A stretch of DNA of 35,706 bases from the NCBI GenBank assembly GCA_024644875.1, contig JAHEGY010000040.1, positions 1-35,706 of the forward strand. The letters are read 5' to 3'. Position 1 is the first letter of the stretch, and each line of letters starts with the position of its first letter. This DNA comes from Cyclobacteriaceae bacterium (GTDB taxonomy: Bacteria > Bacteroidota > Bacteroidia > Cytophagales > Cyclobacteriaceae). This document shows positions 23,762 through 33,600 of the stretch, piece by piece. The translations under genes and the position numbers were made by a program. Below the pieces are notes generated by a model. That model was not told where the DNA came from. It saw nothing but the letters and a program-made list of their open reading frames with translations, and made no database searches.

Positions 23762-24124
23762 TCAGGCAAGTTCCGGATGATTCTTCAGCGTCTGTCTAAT
23801 AAAATGATTTATCGCGATCCTTGAATCAACGGCTTCTGTAATATAAACCTCTTTCTGGGCTTTTACCAGTTCTTCGAACATCAGTTTCCCAAAACCATTT
23901 GATATCACAATCTGACAATCCCAGATGGCTGAAACGAGGGATAGTTCCTTTTCTATTGAATTATCCTGATCTGCTTCCTCTTCAAGTCTCTCAATTGATT
24001 TCCTTGAAATATATGATTCAGCAATAATTTCCCCGTTAGCTATTTCATATACATTAAAGCCATTAATACTTTGGATATTGGAAGATATCCGTCTTCCATC
24101 ACGAGTAGGTATTGCAATTTTCAT
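23762..24124 (-). CDS. NifX/NifB-like (FeMo-cofactor-binding fold) protein
   Basis: This 120-aa protein has the dinitrogenase iron-molybdenum cofactor biosynthesis fold: MKIAIPTRDGRRISSNIQSI at the start, and DCQIVISNGFGKLMFEELVK in the second half, where family members read a Gly-rich turn. It is smaller than NifB, lacks a radical-SAM domain, and no nif gene is visible. In Bacteroidota such proteins occur outside nitrogen fixation and may bind metal clusters or nucleotides (inference). It follows ackA by 76 nt on the same strand and converges with E2. It may be the last gene of the pta operon or separately expressed. Confidence 0.78.
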   Translation of the reverse strand: MKIAIPTRDGRRISSNIQSINGFNVYEIANGEIIAESYISRKSIERLEEEADQDNSIEKELSLVSAIWDCQIVISNGFGKLMFEELVKAQKEVYITEAVDSRIAINHFIRQTLKNHPELA

Positions 24125-24200
24125 TTTTACTATTTTATAGGTTTTATATCTTCAAATAATCTCTTCTCAAACAAATAATTTACTATTATTTATATTCATT

Positions 24201-25409
24201 TTATTTTTCTTCTTTTAGTATCCGTACTGTTTCCTGTGCTATTACCAGTTCCTCATTGGTTGGGATAACAGTGACCTTCACTTTTGAACCTTCCTTACTT
24301 ATTATCCCCTCTTTTCCCTGTATAATCTTTTTATTTACTTCCTTGTCAATTTCTATACCCAGGAATTCCATATTCCTGCAGGCTTCATAGCGGGTATTGA
24401 TATCATTTTCACCTATTCCTCCTGTAAAAACAACTATATCCATACCTTCCATAGCTGCACAATAGGCCCCTAGATATTTTTTTATCCTGTAGCTATACAT
24501 TTTCAAAGCGAGTTGGGATCTTTTATGACCATCGATCGCCGCTTTCTCAACTTCCCGCATATCAGAGGAAACACCTGAAATCCCCAGCATACCACTGTGT
24601 TTATTGATAAGGGTATTCGCTTCCTGTACCCTGATCTCTTCCTTGTTCATGATAAAGGTCAGTACTCCAAGATCCAGGTCTCCTGATCTGGTTCCCATGA
24701 TCATGCCTTCCACAGGGGTGAGGCCCATGGATGTGTCCACTGATTTACCGTATTTAATAGCAGCCACTGAGGCTCCATTTCCCAGGTGGCAGGTAATAAT
24801 CCTCTGTTTCTTAACATCGACATTGAGCATTTCGCAAGCTTTACTCGAAACATATTTATGACTAGTACCGTGAAACCCATATCTTCTTAGCCCATATTTT
24901 TTATACAAGGAATAGGGGATAGCATACATATACGCATAATCTGGCATAGTCTGATGAAAGGCTGTATCGAATACTGCAACCTGAGGGAGTTCTGGCAACA
25001 GGTATTTTACAGCATAGATCCCTTTGAGATTGGGAGGATTATGTAGTGGGGCCAATTCTGCAACCTCTTCAATCTTTTTGATCACCTCATCATCGATAAG
25101 TACGCTTCCTTTGAAAGTTTCACCACCATGAACAACCCTGTGCCCAACAGCATTTACATCATCCATGGAGCTTATACTTCCATGTTTTTTACTGATCAGT
25201 ACACCAAATATATATTCAATCCCAGCCTGATGATCTACAATCTCTCCGACCAATTTAACTTCATCGCCATCGTTTCTGGTGTTGTGCAGGCAGGAACCCT
25301 GCATGCCGATCTTATCAACAGAACCTTTGGCCAGCAGTGTTTTCTTTTCGATCTCAAATAACTGGTATTTAATTGAAGAAGAACCGGAATTAATTATTAA
25401 AACAATCAT
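24201..25409 (-). CDS. ackA: Acetate kinase
   Basis: AckA converts acetyl phosphate and ADP to acetate and ATP. The 402-aa protein is full length, with the ASKHA fold. Motifs include VLIINSGSSSIKYQLFE at the N-terminus, GHRVVHGGE, VFDTAFHQTMPDYAYMYAIP, YGFHGTSHKYV, CHLGNGASVAAI, MGLTPVEGMIMGTRSGDLD and VVFTGGIGEND. All are typical of active enzymes. It lies 33 nt after a 3-hydroxyacyl-CoA dehydrogenase-like gene and two genes after pta, so substrate-level ATP formation from acetyl-CoA is encoded in one operon. Confidence 0.97.
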   Translation of the reverse strand: MIVLIINSGSSSIKYQLFEIEKKTLLAKGSVDKIGMQGSCLHNTRNDGDEVKLVGEIVDHQAGIEYIFGVLISKKHGSISSMDDVNAVGHRVVHGGETFKGSVLIDDEVIKKIEEVAELAPLHNPPNLKGIYAVKYLLPELPQVAVFDTAFHQTMPDYAYMYAIPYSLYKKYGLRRYGFHGTSHKYVSSKACEMLNVDVKKQRIITCHLGNGASVAAIKYGKSVDTSMGLTPVEGMIMGTRSGDLDLGVLTFIMNKEEIRVQEANTLINKHSGMLGISGVSSDMREVEKAAIDGHKRSQLALKMYSYRIKKYLGAYCAAMEGMDIVVFTGGIGENDINTRYEACRNMEFLGIEIDKEVNKKIIQGKEGIISKEGSKVKVTVIPTNEELVIAQETVRILKEEK

Positions 25410-25442
25410 TATTTGTCATATTATTCATTAAAAACTCAGAAC

Positions 25443-26417
25443 TCAGCACGACTCATGCCTGTCTGGTACGATCCTTTTCCTTTCCTCATCATATTCATAA
25501 AAGCCAATCCCAGCTTCACGTCCGAGGTGATTGGCACGTACACGTTTTTTCAACATTGGTGAGGCCTTATACTTTATGTCCCCAAATTCGCGATATAGGT
25601 TGTCCAGCCAGCGGATCACCATATCCAGACCGATCTTGTCTGCCATCTCAAATGGTCCGAGCGGGAAGCCGTAACCAATTTTCATGGTATCATCTATGTC
25701 TATCATATCCGCAACCCCCTCCATAAGTATTTCACAGGCCTCGTTGATCATCGGTGCAATTAATCTTGTGCTGATAATTCCAGGAGATTCAATGACCGGA
25801 ACAATGCGTTTGCCTAAAAGTCTTGTAAACCTGCATACCCTTTTATAGGCATCATCAGAGGTATACAGACTTTTCGCTACTTCTACCAGGGGAATATCTC
25901 CTGCGGGGGAAATGAAGTGGAGACTGACACATCGCTCAGGATGTTTTAACTCTGCCGCAAGCTCTGTAATAACCAGTGTCGTCGAATTAGTTGCAATAAT
26001 TGCTTTCTCATCAACCACTTTTTCAATATGTTTAAAAATCTCCTTACGCGTATCGACACTTTGTTCCCTCGTTTTAGATTTGATCGATTCAATAACCACT
26101 TCACACCCTCTCAGGTCTTCGTATTCGAGTGTTCCGCGGATTCTTGACATAATAGCCCGCTTATCACTGTCGGTCATCCCCCAGCGTTTTATCATGTGCC
26201 TCAGATCCCGCTTGATTCCCTTAATGGCCTCAGTAATCTTACTATTGGATAATTCCAGGAATATAACATCGATCCCATAGCTGCTGACCATCCTGGCTAT
26301 TTCCTGGCCCAGAATACCACAACCCACAATCCCTACTTTCGTAAATGTATCAGATTCATGTTTCTCGTTTCCGGAACTCTTCAGAGCATATTCTTCAATA
26401 GGTTCAACCTGTTCCAT
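25443..26417 (-). CDS. Divergent 3-hydroxyacyl-CoA dehydrogenase-family protein
   Basis: The 324-aa protein has a Rossmann NAD domain (GIVGCGILGQEIARM, about 29-43, with GxGxxG) and the C-terminal 3HCDH domain (YGFPLGPFEMADKIGLD, LGREAGIGFYEYDEE). Catalytic His167 and Glu179 are present in LHFISPAGDIPLVEV, but the usual HFFNP reads HFISP, the NTSSL motif reads NSTTL, and the Asn of PGFxxNR is Thr217 (PGIISTR). A 25-residue polar N-terminal extension precedes the Rossmann core. It is tightly placed between pta (15-nt gap) and ackA (33-nt gap), which suggests a function linked to acetyl-CoA or butanoyl-type fermentation. Activity on 3-hydroxybutyryl-CoA may be altered or absent. Confidence 0.88.
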   Translation of the reverse strand: MEQVEPIEEYALKSSGNEKHESDTFTKVGIVGCGILGQEIARMVSSYGIDVIFLELSNSKITEAIKGIKRDLRHMIKRWGMTDSDKRAIMSRIRGTLEYEDLRGCEVVIESIKSKTREQSVDTRKEIFKHIEKVVDEKAIIATNSTTLVITELAAELKHPERCVSLHFISPAGDIPLVEVAKSLYTSDDAYKRVCRFTRLLGKRIVPVIESPGIISTRLIAPMINEACEILMEGVADMIDIDDTMKIGYGFPLGPFEMADKIGLDMVIRWLDNLYREFGDIKYKASPMLKKRVRANHLGREAGIGFYEYDEERKRIVPDRHESC

Positions 26418-26432
26418 TGTATTCAGTTTTAA

Positions 26433-27440
26433 TTATTTCTTAATTCCAGCTGCCTGATTCGCGGTAATGGCGATCATGTTGATAATATCTGAAACGGAGC
26501 AGCCTCTGGATAGATCATTTATCGGGGCGGCCATGCCTTGCAGGATCGGTCCTATTGCTTCCGCATTGGCAAGTCGCTGGACCAGTTTATAGGCAATGTT
26601 GCCTGAGTTCAGGTCAGGGAATACGAGCACATTCGCTTTCCCGCCGATAGGACTACCAGGTGCCTTTTTCTTACCTATGGCTTCCACAATCGCAGCATCA
26701 GCCTGCAACTCTCCGTCAATAAGCAGATCAGGATCTGACGATTTTGCTATTTTGGTGGCATTTGCCACAAGGTCCACCATTTCATGTCTTGCACTGCCTT
26801 TTGTTGAGAAACTTAATAAAGCTACTCTTGGCACCAGGCCTGCAATGTCTTTTGCCGTTTTAGCAGTTGCTATGGCTATTTCCGCCAACTGGTTTTCATC
26901 GGGATCGGGGTGAACGGCACAATCGGCAAATATCATAATGCCATCATCTCCGTACATGGATCCAGGAAGTATCATTATAAATGCGCCGCTTACTACTGAA
27001 ATGCCAGGCAATGTTTTGACATACTGAAAGGCAGGTCTCAATACATCGCCTGTGGCATTCATGGCGCCAGCAACTTCGCCATCCGCATCACCATTCTTGA
27101 TCATAAGCGTGGAGAGATACAGCGGATTTTCAATGAGTTTTGATGCTTCATCACGAGTCAATCCTTTATGTTTCCTGATCTCCACCATCATATCTATATA
27201 TAGATTCTTTTTGTCATGATTTATTGGATCAATTATAGCAGCCTTATCCAGAGCATCTAATTTAAGATCAACAGCGTGGGATAAGATCTTTTCTTTATTT
27301 CCAAGGAGTATAATTTGAGCTAAACCCTCTTCCAGGGCAGCATTGGCGGCCTTTAATGTCCGTTCTTCATAGCTTTCCGGCAGGATGATTCTCTTCTGGT
27401 ATGTTCTGGCATTTGTACGTATTTTATCAAGCAAAGTCAT
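26433..27440 (-). CDS. pta: Phosphate acetyltransferase
   Basis: Pta converts acetyl-CoA and phosphate to acetyl phosphate, feeding AckA. The 335-aa protein is the short, single-domain form. Motifs include RIILPESYEERTLKAANAAL, VAGAMNATGDVLRPAFQYVK, SGAFIMILPG, DGIMIFADCAVHPDPDENQL, LLSFSTKGSARHEMVD, DGELQADAAIVE, and VLVFPDLNSGNIAYKLVQRL. It is the first gene of the pta/3HCDH-like/ackA operon. The leader contains an imperfect inverted repeat (27469-27510). A phosphate butyryltransferase is the main alternative, but the pattern and the ackA partner favour acetate. Confidence 0.95.
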   Translation of the reverse strand: MTLLDKIRTNARTYQKRIILPESYEERTLKAANAALEEGLAQIILLGNKEKILSHAVDLKLDALDKAAIIDPINHDKKNLYIDMMVEIRKHKGLTRDEASKLIENPLYLSTLMIKNGDADGEVAGAMNATGDVLRPAFQYVKTLPGISVVSGAFIMILPGSMYGDDGIMIFADCAVHPDPDENQLAEIAIATAKTAKDIAGLVPRVALLSFSTKGSARHEMVDLVANATKIAKSSDPDLLIDGELQADAAIVEAIGKKKAPGSPIGGKANVLVFPDLNSGNIAYKLVQRLANAEAIGPILQGMAAPINDLSRGCSVSDIINMIAITANQAAGIKK

Positions 27441-27468
27441 TATAATATCGTATTCATTTCAAAAAAAT

Positions 27469-27510
27469 ATCCAGATTAGAAAACTAAAAGTGAAAAAATA
27501 GTTTCTGGAT
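27469..27510 (-). repeat. Inverted repeat in the pta leader
   Basis: ATCCAGA (27469-27475) plus AAACTA (27481-27486) can pair with TAGTTTCTGGAT (27499-27510), giving about 12 pairs with a 5-nt bulge. It sits 29 nt upstream of the pta ATG on the strand that is transcribed. It could be an operator or a leader hairpin; there is no T-run that would make it a terminator. Confidence 0.3.
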
Positions 27511-27659
27511 TAAGATACGAAAAAATACGCAATTCTGCTTCTTATTCTGGGTTAACTTTTTAAGAAATATTGCTAAACGGCCTTAATTGGGGAAGAACTG
27601 TTGGTTAAGGTTGGAATAGAGTTTTTTTTTTAATAAACTTATGCTATAAGTATAAATCT

Positions 27660-28412
27660 GTGAAACTGGGAGAGCAACTATTTTTAGCCTATAAATCCTA
27701 TGGTCAGGCGTTCCGTACACTGGATAATAAGCGACTTTGGTCAATCCTGATTCTCCCTTCCATTTTGAGCCTTCTAATAGCGGTTGGTGTCGGAGTACTG
27801 GCATGGACAACCTCTGATGATATCCTGCTTTATGTAAACGGGAAATTCCTGGTCAGGGAATTTGATTCCGCTGTCGGAAATCTATTTCATATTATCGCCA
27901 CCCTCGCGATTCGTGGTTTAACCTTTTTTTTATATTTAAAGTTATACCGTTACCTTATACTAATAGTACTTTCACCGGTGTTTGTCAATATTTCAAATAT
28001 TTTTCACCGCTTAGTAAGTGGGGAGGATCACAAAATGAACATATGGGCGTACTGTTTTTGTTCTTTCCGGGGAATAAAATTTGCAGTGCGGAACTTTGTC
28101 CTGGAAATTCTTATTACAATACTTTTAACGCTGTTGGCGATTCTTATATTCTGGATATTTCCACTGATTCCCATCCTGATATTTATCGCTGAGAGCTATT
28201 TTTTTTCCATGGTCCTGATGGACTATGCCTTTGAGATGAGAGGACTGACCATGAAGGATAGCATTAAAAAGAGCCAGAATATGCCAGGAATTCCTATCAC
28301 AAATGGATTGATATTTAACTTCATATTACTAATACCTGTTATCGGTGTCATTGTCGGACCGGTCATAGCCTTCATTGCAGCCCAGGAATCAGTCAATGCC
28401 CTAAAAAAATAG
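27660..28412 (+). CDS. EI24/CysZ-like integral membrane protein
   Basis: The 250-aa protein has an EI24-type layout: a short amphipathic N-terminus (GEQLFLAYKSYGQAFRTL), four main TM segments (about 27-50, 85-108, 150-178, 215-242), and a conserved cytoplasmic segment before the last TM (MDYAFEMRGLTMKDSI). CysZ, a member of this family, imports sulfate, but most relatives are uncharacterised and no sulfur genes are close. The start is GTG at 27660, which directly yields the family N-terminus; no in-frame ATG precedes it after the last stop. The dehydrogenase gene begins 6 nt after the stop, so they form a two-gene operon. Confidence 0.82.
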   Translation: MKLGEQLFLAYKSYGQAFRTLDNKRLWSILILPSILSLLIAVGVGVLAWTTSDDILLYVNGKFLVREFDSAVGNLFHIIATLAIRGLTFFLYLKLYRYLILIVLSPVFVNISNIFHRLVSGEDHKMNIWAYCFCSFRGIKFAVRNFVLEILITILLTLLAILIFWIFPLIPILIFIAESYFFSMVLMDYAFEMRGLTMKDSIKKSQNMPGIPITNGLIFNFILLIPVIGVIVGPVIAFIAAQESVNALKK

Positions 28413-28418
28413 ATTGCC

Positions 28419-29786
28419 ATGCCAATTTCATCAATAAATCCCTATAACTCAGAAGTGCTTGAGGAGTTTATCGAATTCAAAGATCATCAAATAGAGCAGG
28501 CGCTACAGGATGGCCAAAATGCATTCCGTGAGTGGTCAAAGACTTCTTTTTCCCATAGGCAGGAATTAATGCATAAATGTGCTGATGTTCTTGAACAGAA
28601 TATTGAAAAATTATCTAAGATCATTACCCTTGAGATGGGTAAGATAATTTCCGAATCAAGGGCTGAAATTAATAAATGTGCCTGGGTTTGTCGTTATTAT
28701 GCTGATCATGCTGAAACTTTTCTCAGGGACGAGAGGCTGGATGTGGAAGAAGCGGATAGTTACCTTGTATATGATCCGATAGGCATAGTTCTGGCGATTA
28801 TGCCATGGAATTTCCCTTTCTGGCAAGTATTCAGGTTTGCCGCTCCGGGACTGATGTCCGGGAATGTTGGAATCTTAAAACACGCCTCAAATGTACCGCA
28901 ATGCGCACTTGCGATAGAGGGGGTTTTTCGGGAATCCGGATTCCCGGAAGGTGCCTTTCAGACACTTTTGATCGGATCAGGTAAAGTGCCTAAAATCATT
29001 GATGATTCGAGAATTAAGGCAGTTACTTTGACAGGAAGTGATTTAGCGGGAAGAAGGGTTGCTGAGCGTGCTGGCAAGAACCTTAAAAAGCTGGTCCTTG
29101 AATTGGGTGGGAGTGATCCTTTTATCGTATTAAAAGAGGCAGACATTAAAACCGCAGTGGATACGGCTGTAAAAGCCCGTATGATCAATTGTGGACAGAG
29201 TTGTATTGCAGCAAAACGTTTTATTCTGGAAGAAACGATTTTCGATGAATTTATTGATCTTTTTGATAAGGCCTTTAGAGGTATGAAGGGTGGTGATCCA
29301 ATGTTGGATCAAGTCGATTATGGGCCAATGGCCAGAGAAGATCTCGTAGCAGAAATAGGCCACCAGGTGGAAGCTTCGGTAAACCTGGGGGCAAAGATCC
29401 TGACCGGCGGCGAAAGACCCACCACCAAAGGAAGCTTTTATAAACCTACTATTCTTACGCATGTAAAACCGGGCATGCCTGGTTTTGATGAAGAGCTTTT
29501 TGGTCCGGTAGCTTCAGTAATATCAGCCAGGGATGCCCCGGATGCTGTTAACATAGCAAATAATTCAAGATTCGGACTTGGCGCTTCCCTCTGGACGCAA
29601 GACCGGGACAATGCCTGGGAATTGGCAAGAAAAATAGAAACGGGAGCAGTTTTTGTGAACGCCATGGTTGCCTCTCACCCGAAAGTTCCCTTTGGAGGGA
29701 TCAAAGATTCCGGCTATGGGCGGGAACTTTCATATCTGGGCATCCGGGAGTTCATGAATGCAAAATCGATATGGGTGTCCGGATAA
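28419..29786 (+). CDS. NAD(P)-dependent succinate-semialdehyde dehydrogenase
   Basis: SSADH oxidises succinate semialdehyde to succinate. The 455-aa protein is full length for this ALDH class. It has AIMPWNFPFWQVFRFAAPG, the nucleotide site TLTGSDLAGRRVAERAG, base Glu228 in LVLELGGSDPFIVL, nucleophile Cys262 in MINCGQSCIAAKRFIL, and the C-terminal VPFGGIKDSGYGRELS. All catalytic residues are intact, in contrast to the PaaN-like protein at 19264-20928. It follows the EI24 gene by 6 nt and converges with YdcF with only 1 nt between stops. A GABA transaminase is not nearby. Other short-chain semialdehydes are possible substrates. Confidence 0.92.
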   Translation: MPISSINPYNSEVLEEFIEFKDHQIEQALQDGQNAFREWSKTSFSHRQELMHKCADVLEQNIEKLSKIITLEMGKIISESRAEINKCAWVCRYYADHAETFLRDERLDVEEADSYLVYDPIGIVLAIMPWNFPFWQVFRFAAPGLMSGNVGILKHASNVPQCALAIEGVFRESGFPEGAFQTLLIGSGKVPKIIDDSRIKAVTLTGSDLAGRRVAERAGKNLKKLVLELGGSDPFIVLKEADIKTAVDTAVKARMINCGQSCIAAKRFILEETIFDEFIDLFDKAFRGMKGGDPMLDQVDYGPMAREDLVAEIGHQVEASVNLGAKILTGGERPTTKGSFYKPTILTHVKPGMPGFDEELFGPVASVISARDAPDAVNIANNSRFGLGASLWTQDRDNAWELARKIETGAVFVNAMVASHPKVPFGGIKDSGYGRELSYLGIREFMNAKSIWVSG

Positions 29787-29787
29787 T

Positions 29788-30555
29788 TTATATGTATCCT
29801 GCGATTTTATAAGATATCAATCCCAGTAACTCATGGATAATCATATGCCAGTCCCTGAAGGCTGATGGATCAGGTATCAATATCATGTCCAGGTTAAATT
29901 TGCGGTCTTTTGTATAAAAATCCGTACTAAATCCGTCGACATCCATACCCAATTTCCTGAAGCACAGAAGTGATCTTTTGAGATGGAAACCTGAAGTAAT
30001 AACGAGGTGTTTTTTACCTGGATACTCATTTTCCAGGATTTGCCCGGAGTACAAGGCATTCTCATAAGTATTCCTGGCATTGTTTTCCAGGATAATATCC
30101 GTCGGATCCATCCCACATAATATCAGATAATTATACAGGTTGTCGGCTTCTTTGTATTTAAAATCCTTCAGTTTACTTGATCCCCCGGAAACCAGGATTT
30201 TCCTGATCTTACCCAGCTTGTATAATTGATAAGCATGGATTATCCTGTCTGCGCCCTTGGAAAAAAATACCCTGTCCCTGGGTGTTTTTTCACTGTTCGT
30301 CACGCCACCCATAACAATTCCGGCATAATATTCCTCCGTGATATTTTCATAAGGAGTGGGCGGGATCTCCCATAATAAAAGGACTTCATTGACTATAAAC
30401 CTGTTCGAGAAAAAGAATAAGTAGACTAATCCCAGTATCAAAAATTTTACTCTGATTGACCTTTTCTTCAGTGATATTCCCAGAATAAACCAAATACACA
30501 TTTGAGTAAATGGTAAAAACAGAAAGGCAATCAGTTTTGATAAATAAAAAAACAT
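29788..30555 (-). CDS. YdcF/SanA/ElyC-family (DUF218) membrane protein
   Basis: The 255-aa protein has two N-terminal TM helices (about 7-27 and 33-52), then a soluble DUF218 domain. The domain has AGIVMGGVTN near residue 80, FFSKGADRIIHAYQLYKLG, ILVSGGSSK, ENNARNTYENALYSGQIL and LVITSGFHLKRSLLCFRKLG, which together mark the family. Members have been linked to cell-envelope integrity and undecaprenyl-phosphate metabolism, but no enzyme reaction is firmly known. It lies 55 nt after the stop of the ABC transporter gene on the same strand, so cotranscription is likely. A small hairpin (CACTC-AGCA-GAGTG) lies in the gap without a T-run. Confidence 0.87.
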   Translation of the reverse strand: MFFYLSKLIAFLFLPFTQMCIWFILGISLKKRSIRVKFLILGLVYLFFFSNRFIVNEVLLLWEIPPTPYENITEEYYAGIVMGGVTNSEKTPRDRVFFSKGADRIIHAYQLYKLGKIRKILVSGGSSKLKDFKYKEADNLYNYLILCGMDPTDIILENNARNTYENALYSGQILENEYPGKKHLVITSGFHLKRSLLCFRKLGMDVDGFSTDFYTKDRKFNLDMILIPDPSAFRDWHMIIHELLGLISYKIAGYI

Positions 30556-30610
30556 ATGTGAACAGATTATAAGGCCACTCAGCAGAGTGCGTCAATCACC
30601 AGCTTTAATT

Positions 30611-33600
30611 TTAAATGCTTGCTGATTGCTTCTTCAGGTCGACCTTGCTGAAACTGTGGACTAATTTACGAAGAAGATCAAAATACAATGCAATAAATAG
30701 CAAGATTGTCATAAACCATATCATGCCAATATTAAACCACAATGTGTCTCTCAGTTTGCCGGCAAAATATTTATTCGGGGAATAGAACAGGGTTCTGAAA
30801 TCGAAAAAATGGTCAGGATTAACAGGATCATGAAAAATTGGATATATCTTCTGAACAAGATGGTTTTTATATACTATGATACGGACGACCTCATTTCTTT
30901 TTTTGACCATTTCTTCAATCCTTTTATTGTAGTGGTCTCTTTTGAGCCGATTAAAAATTTCCCTCTTTTCGGGGCTGTCAGTCATAGATTGAACAAGAGC
31001 GTCCTTTTCCTCACTTTTTTCATTGTACCGCCTGACATAGACCCTTTTGAGTATCTTCAGGAATTCATCAGTCTCTTTATAGACCTGATGATCAAAATCA
31101 TTAATATTTAATTTAGGATAAAGTGGCAGGCGGTCATGCCCGAATTCATTCAGCCTTTCTCCTATTTCATTTCTCAATAAAGCGAAGCCATTATTAACAA
31201 GTTCTATTGTCTCTGTATTGGTGGATTTGTAGTTTATATTGCAATAATTCAGTTTCGTCATTAATGCCGGCACATAATATAGATTATAATATTCGGCAGT
31301 ACTTTTCTCTTTATCCAGTTCAAAAAATGCTTTCTCAAATTTATTTTCCTTGAACTGCGTCACCATAGCCGCCTCAAACGCCCACCTGGAGGCCATGATC
31401 TCACCTATCAGGGGTACCTTGTCCTTGCTTGAAATACCCGGATTCAGCTCCTCAAATTTAACAACCACTCCGGACAGTAATATCTGGGGGATCAACAGGA
31501 TGGGGATTAAAATATAAATAGTAACTGCTGAATTGAATGCCGCGGAAATATTGAGTCCAAGCACATTGGCAAAACAGGATGTACTGAATAAAATAAGCCA
31601 GAACGAAAGATCCATGCTTCGAATTTCAAGTATGTAATTACCAATCAGCACGTAAGACAATGTCTGAATAGCGGATAAAGTAAATAGGATAAGCAGTTTC
31701 GAATTCAAATAACTGCCCTTGCTCAGGTTCAGGAACGATTCACGCTGAAGGATCCTGCGGTCACGTATAATTTCTTCGGCACTCACAGTCAATCCCATAA
31801 AGAGCGCCACGATAATACTCATAAAAATATAGGCCGGGATATTAACATTATCGCTAAAGCTGTAGGCAGTTTTAAAACTATCACCCGTAAATGGAAAATA
31901 CTTTACAATATAAGCCAATAAAAAAGCCAGCAGGGGTGCCTCCAGCATGTTGATGATCATGTATTGCCTGTTGACTATTTTAGCCAGGAAATCCCGTGTT
32001 GCAAATATTTTGAATTGTTTAAGCCTGTTTGGGATCCTGAGTGCGGATTTCAGTTGATGGGTATGTTCAGTGGAATGAATTATCTCTGTTTTCTTTTGAA
32101 AGATATCATGCCACTGAGCCGGTGTGACTTTTCTTTGCTTTGTCAGCTTCCCGAATTCATTGACAACCTGGGTTTCTATAATGTTGAAGATCTGTTCCGG
32201 GTTAACATTACCGCAGGTCATGCAGGTTCCATGATCGCTATCGACCAGGTTAAAAAGTGCCTTAAAATATACGACGGCTTCAACAGGGTTCCCATAATAT
32301 ATCTGATATCCCCCCTCATCCAGAATAATGAGTCTATCAAATAATTTAAATATATCAGAGGATGGTTGATGGATTACCGCAAAGATCAGTTTTCCTTTTA
32401 AAGAAAGTTCTTTAAGCAGGTCAATAATGTTTTCCGAATCCCTGGAAGATAATCCCGATGTAGGTTCATCCACAAACAGAACTGTAGGCTCCCGGAGCAG
32501 TTCCAGGCCGATATTTAACCTCTTTCTTTGACCACCGCTTATCGTTTTATCAAGAGGAGTTCCTACCTTCAGGTCTCTTGTTTCGCTTAATCCCAGGTTA
32601 ATCAATGTTTTTTGAACCAGTTCATCAATATTCTGATCATTCAGGTTACTGAAACAAAGTTTAGCAGCATAAAACAGATTTTGGTATACAGTCAGGTCTT
32701 CAATCAGAAGATCATCCTGTGGTACATATCCAATTACACCTTCTATTCTTTTCTTTTCAAGGTGGATATTGATCCCATTGAGCAATACTTTTCCTTTATC
32801 GGGTTTTTCATTTCCGTTAAGTACATTAAGTAATGTTGATTTACCGGAACCACTGGAACCCATAATGCCTACCAGTGTCCCGTTTTCCTCACTGATATTG
32901 ACCTTGTTCAGGCCCACTGTTCCTGACCTGAACCGATATTCTATGTCTATAGCGGAAAAAGACATCTTCGCCTCATCTTCTGTCTTGGAAAAACCACCGA
33001 CAATATCGCTGTAATAGATCGGGCTGAAAGTGGTTCCCCTGATGGTGCTTCCTGCAGGCAATACCCTTATCTCACCTTTCTTCAGTGGGATGTTGTTTAT
33101 GAAAATGACAGAGGAACCCACATATTTGATAAAGAAAGATCCGGAGTAATTCATCAACTGCAGGATTGAAATAAAACCATCTATTCTTTCTATATGAATA
33201 CTGCGGGAATGATTCCTGAGGTGTTCTTCTTTTGAAGCAATGATCAACGAGATGTCATTTTCCAGGCTTGTAGTATCCTCAGCCAGAGAAAACCGCTTTA
33301 TAGATTCAATATCCTGGGAATCAACCTTGATTTCTCTAGCGATGAAGTTTAGCAGTGTTTCTTCCTTCGCTGAAATTCTGCCGTCGGCGATGATAAGCAT
33401 GATCAGATCAAGCGATAATACGATTTTCTGATGATGCGTTAGTTCTGCATTTATCCGGCGGCTTATTTTTTCAACCTCCTGCTTTTCATTATCTTTTTTT
33501 TCATCGGCGGACATTTTGTCCCCCTGTTTCTTGTATACCTCTATGAGACTTACGAAAAGATCATAATATTTCAGGGCTGTCTTTTCATTAAGCCGGTTTA

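Noticed and set aside
32769-33014. Plus-strand ORF opposite the ABC ATPase
   Set aside because: It is the antisense of the Walker A region, with Pro/Leu/Ser-rich shadow composition and no homology features.
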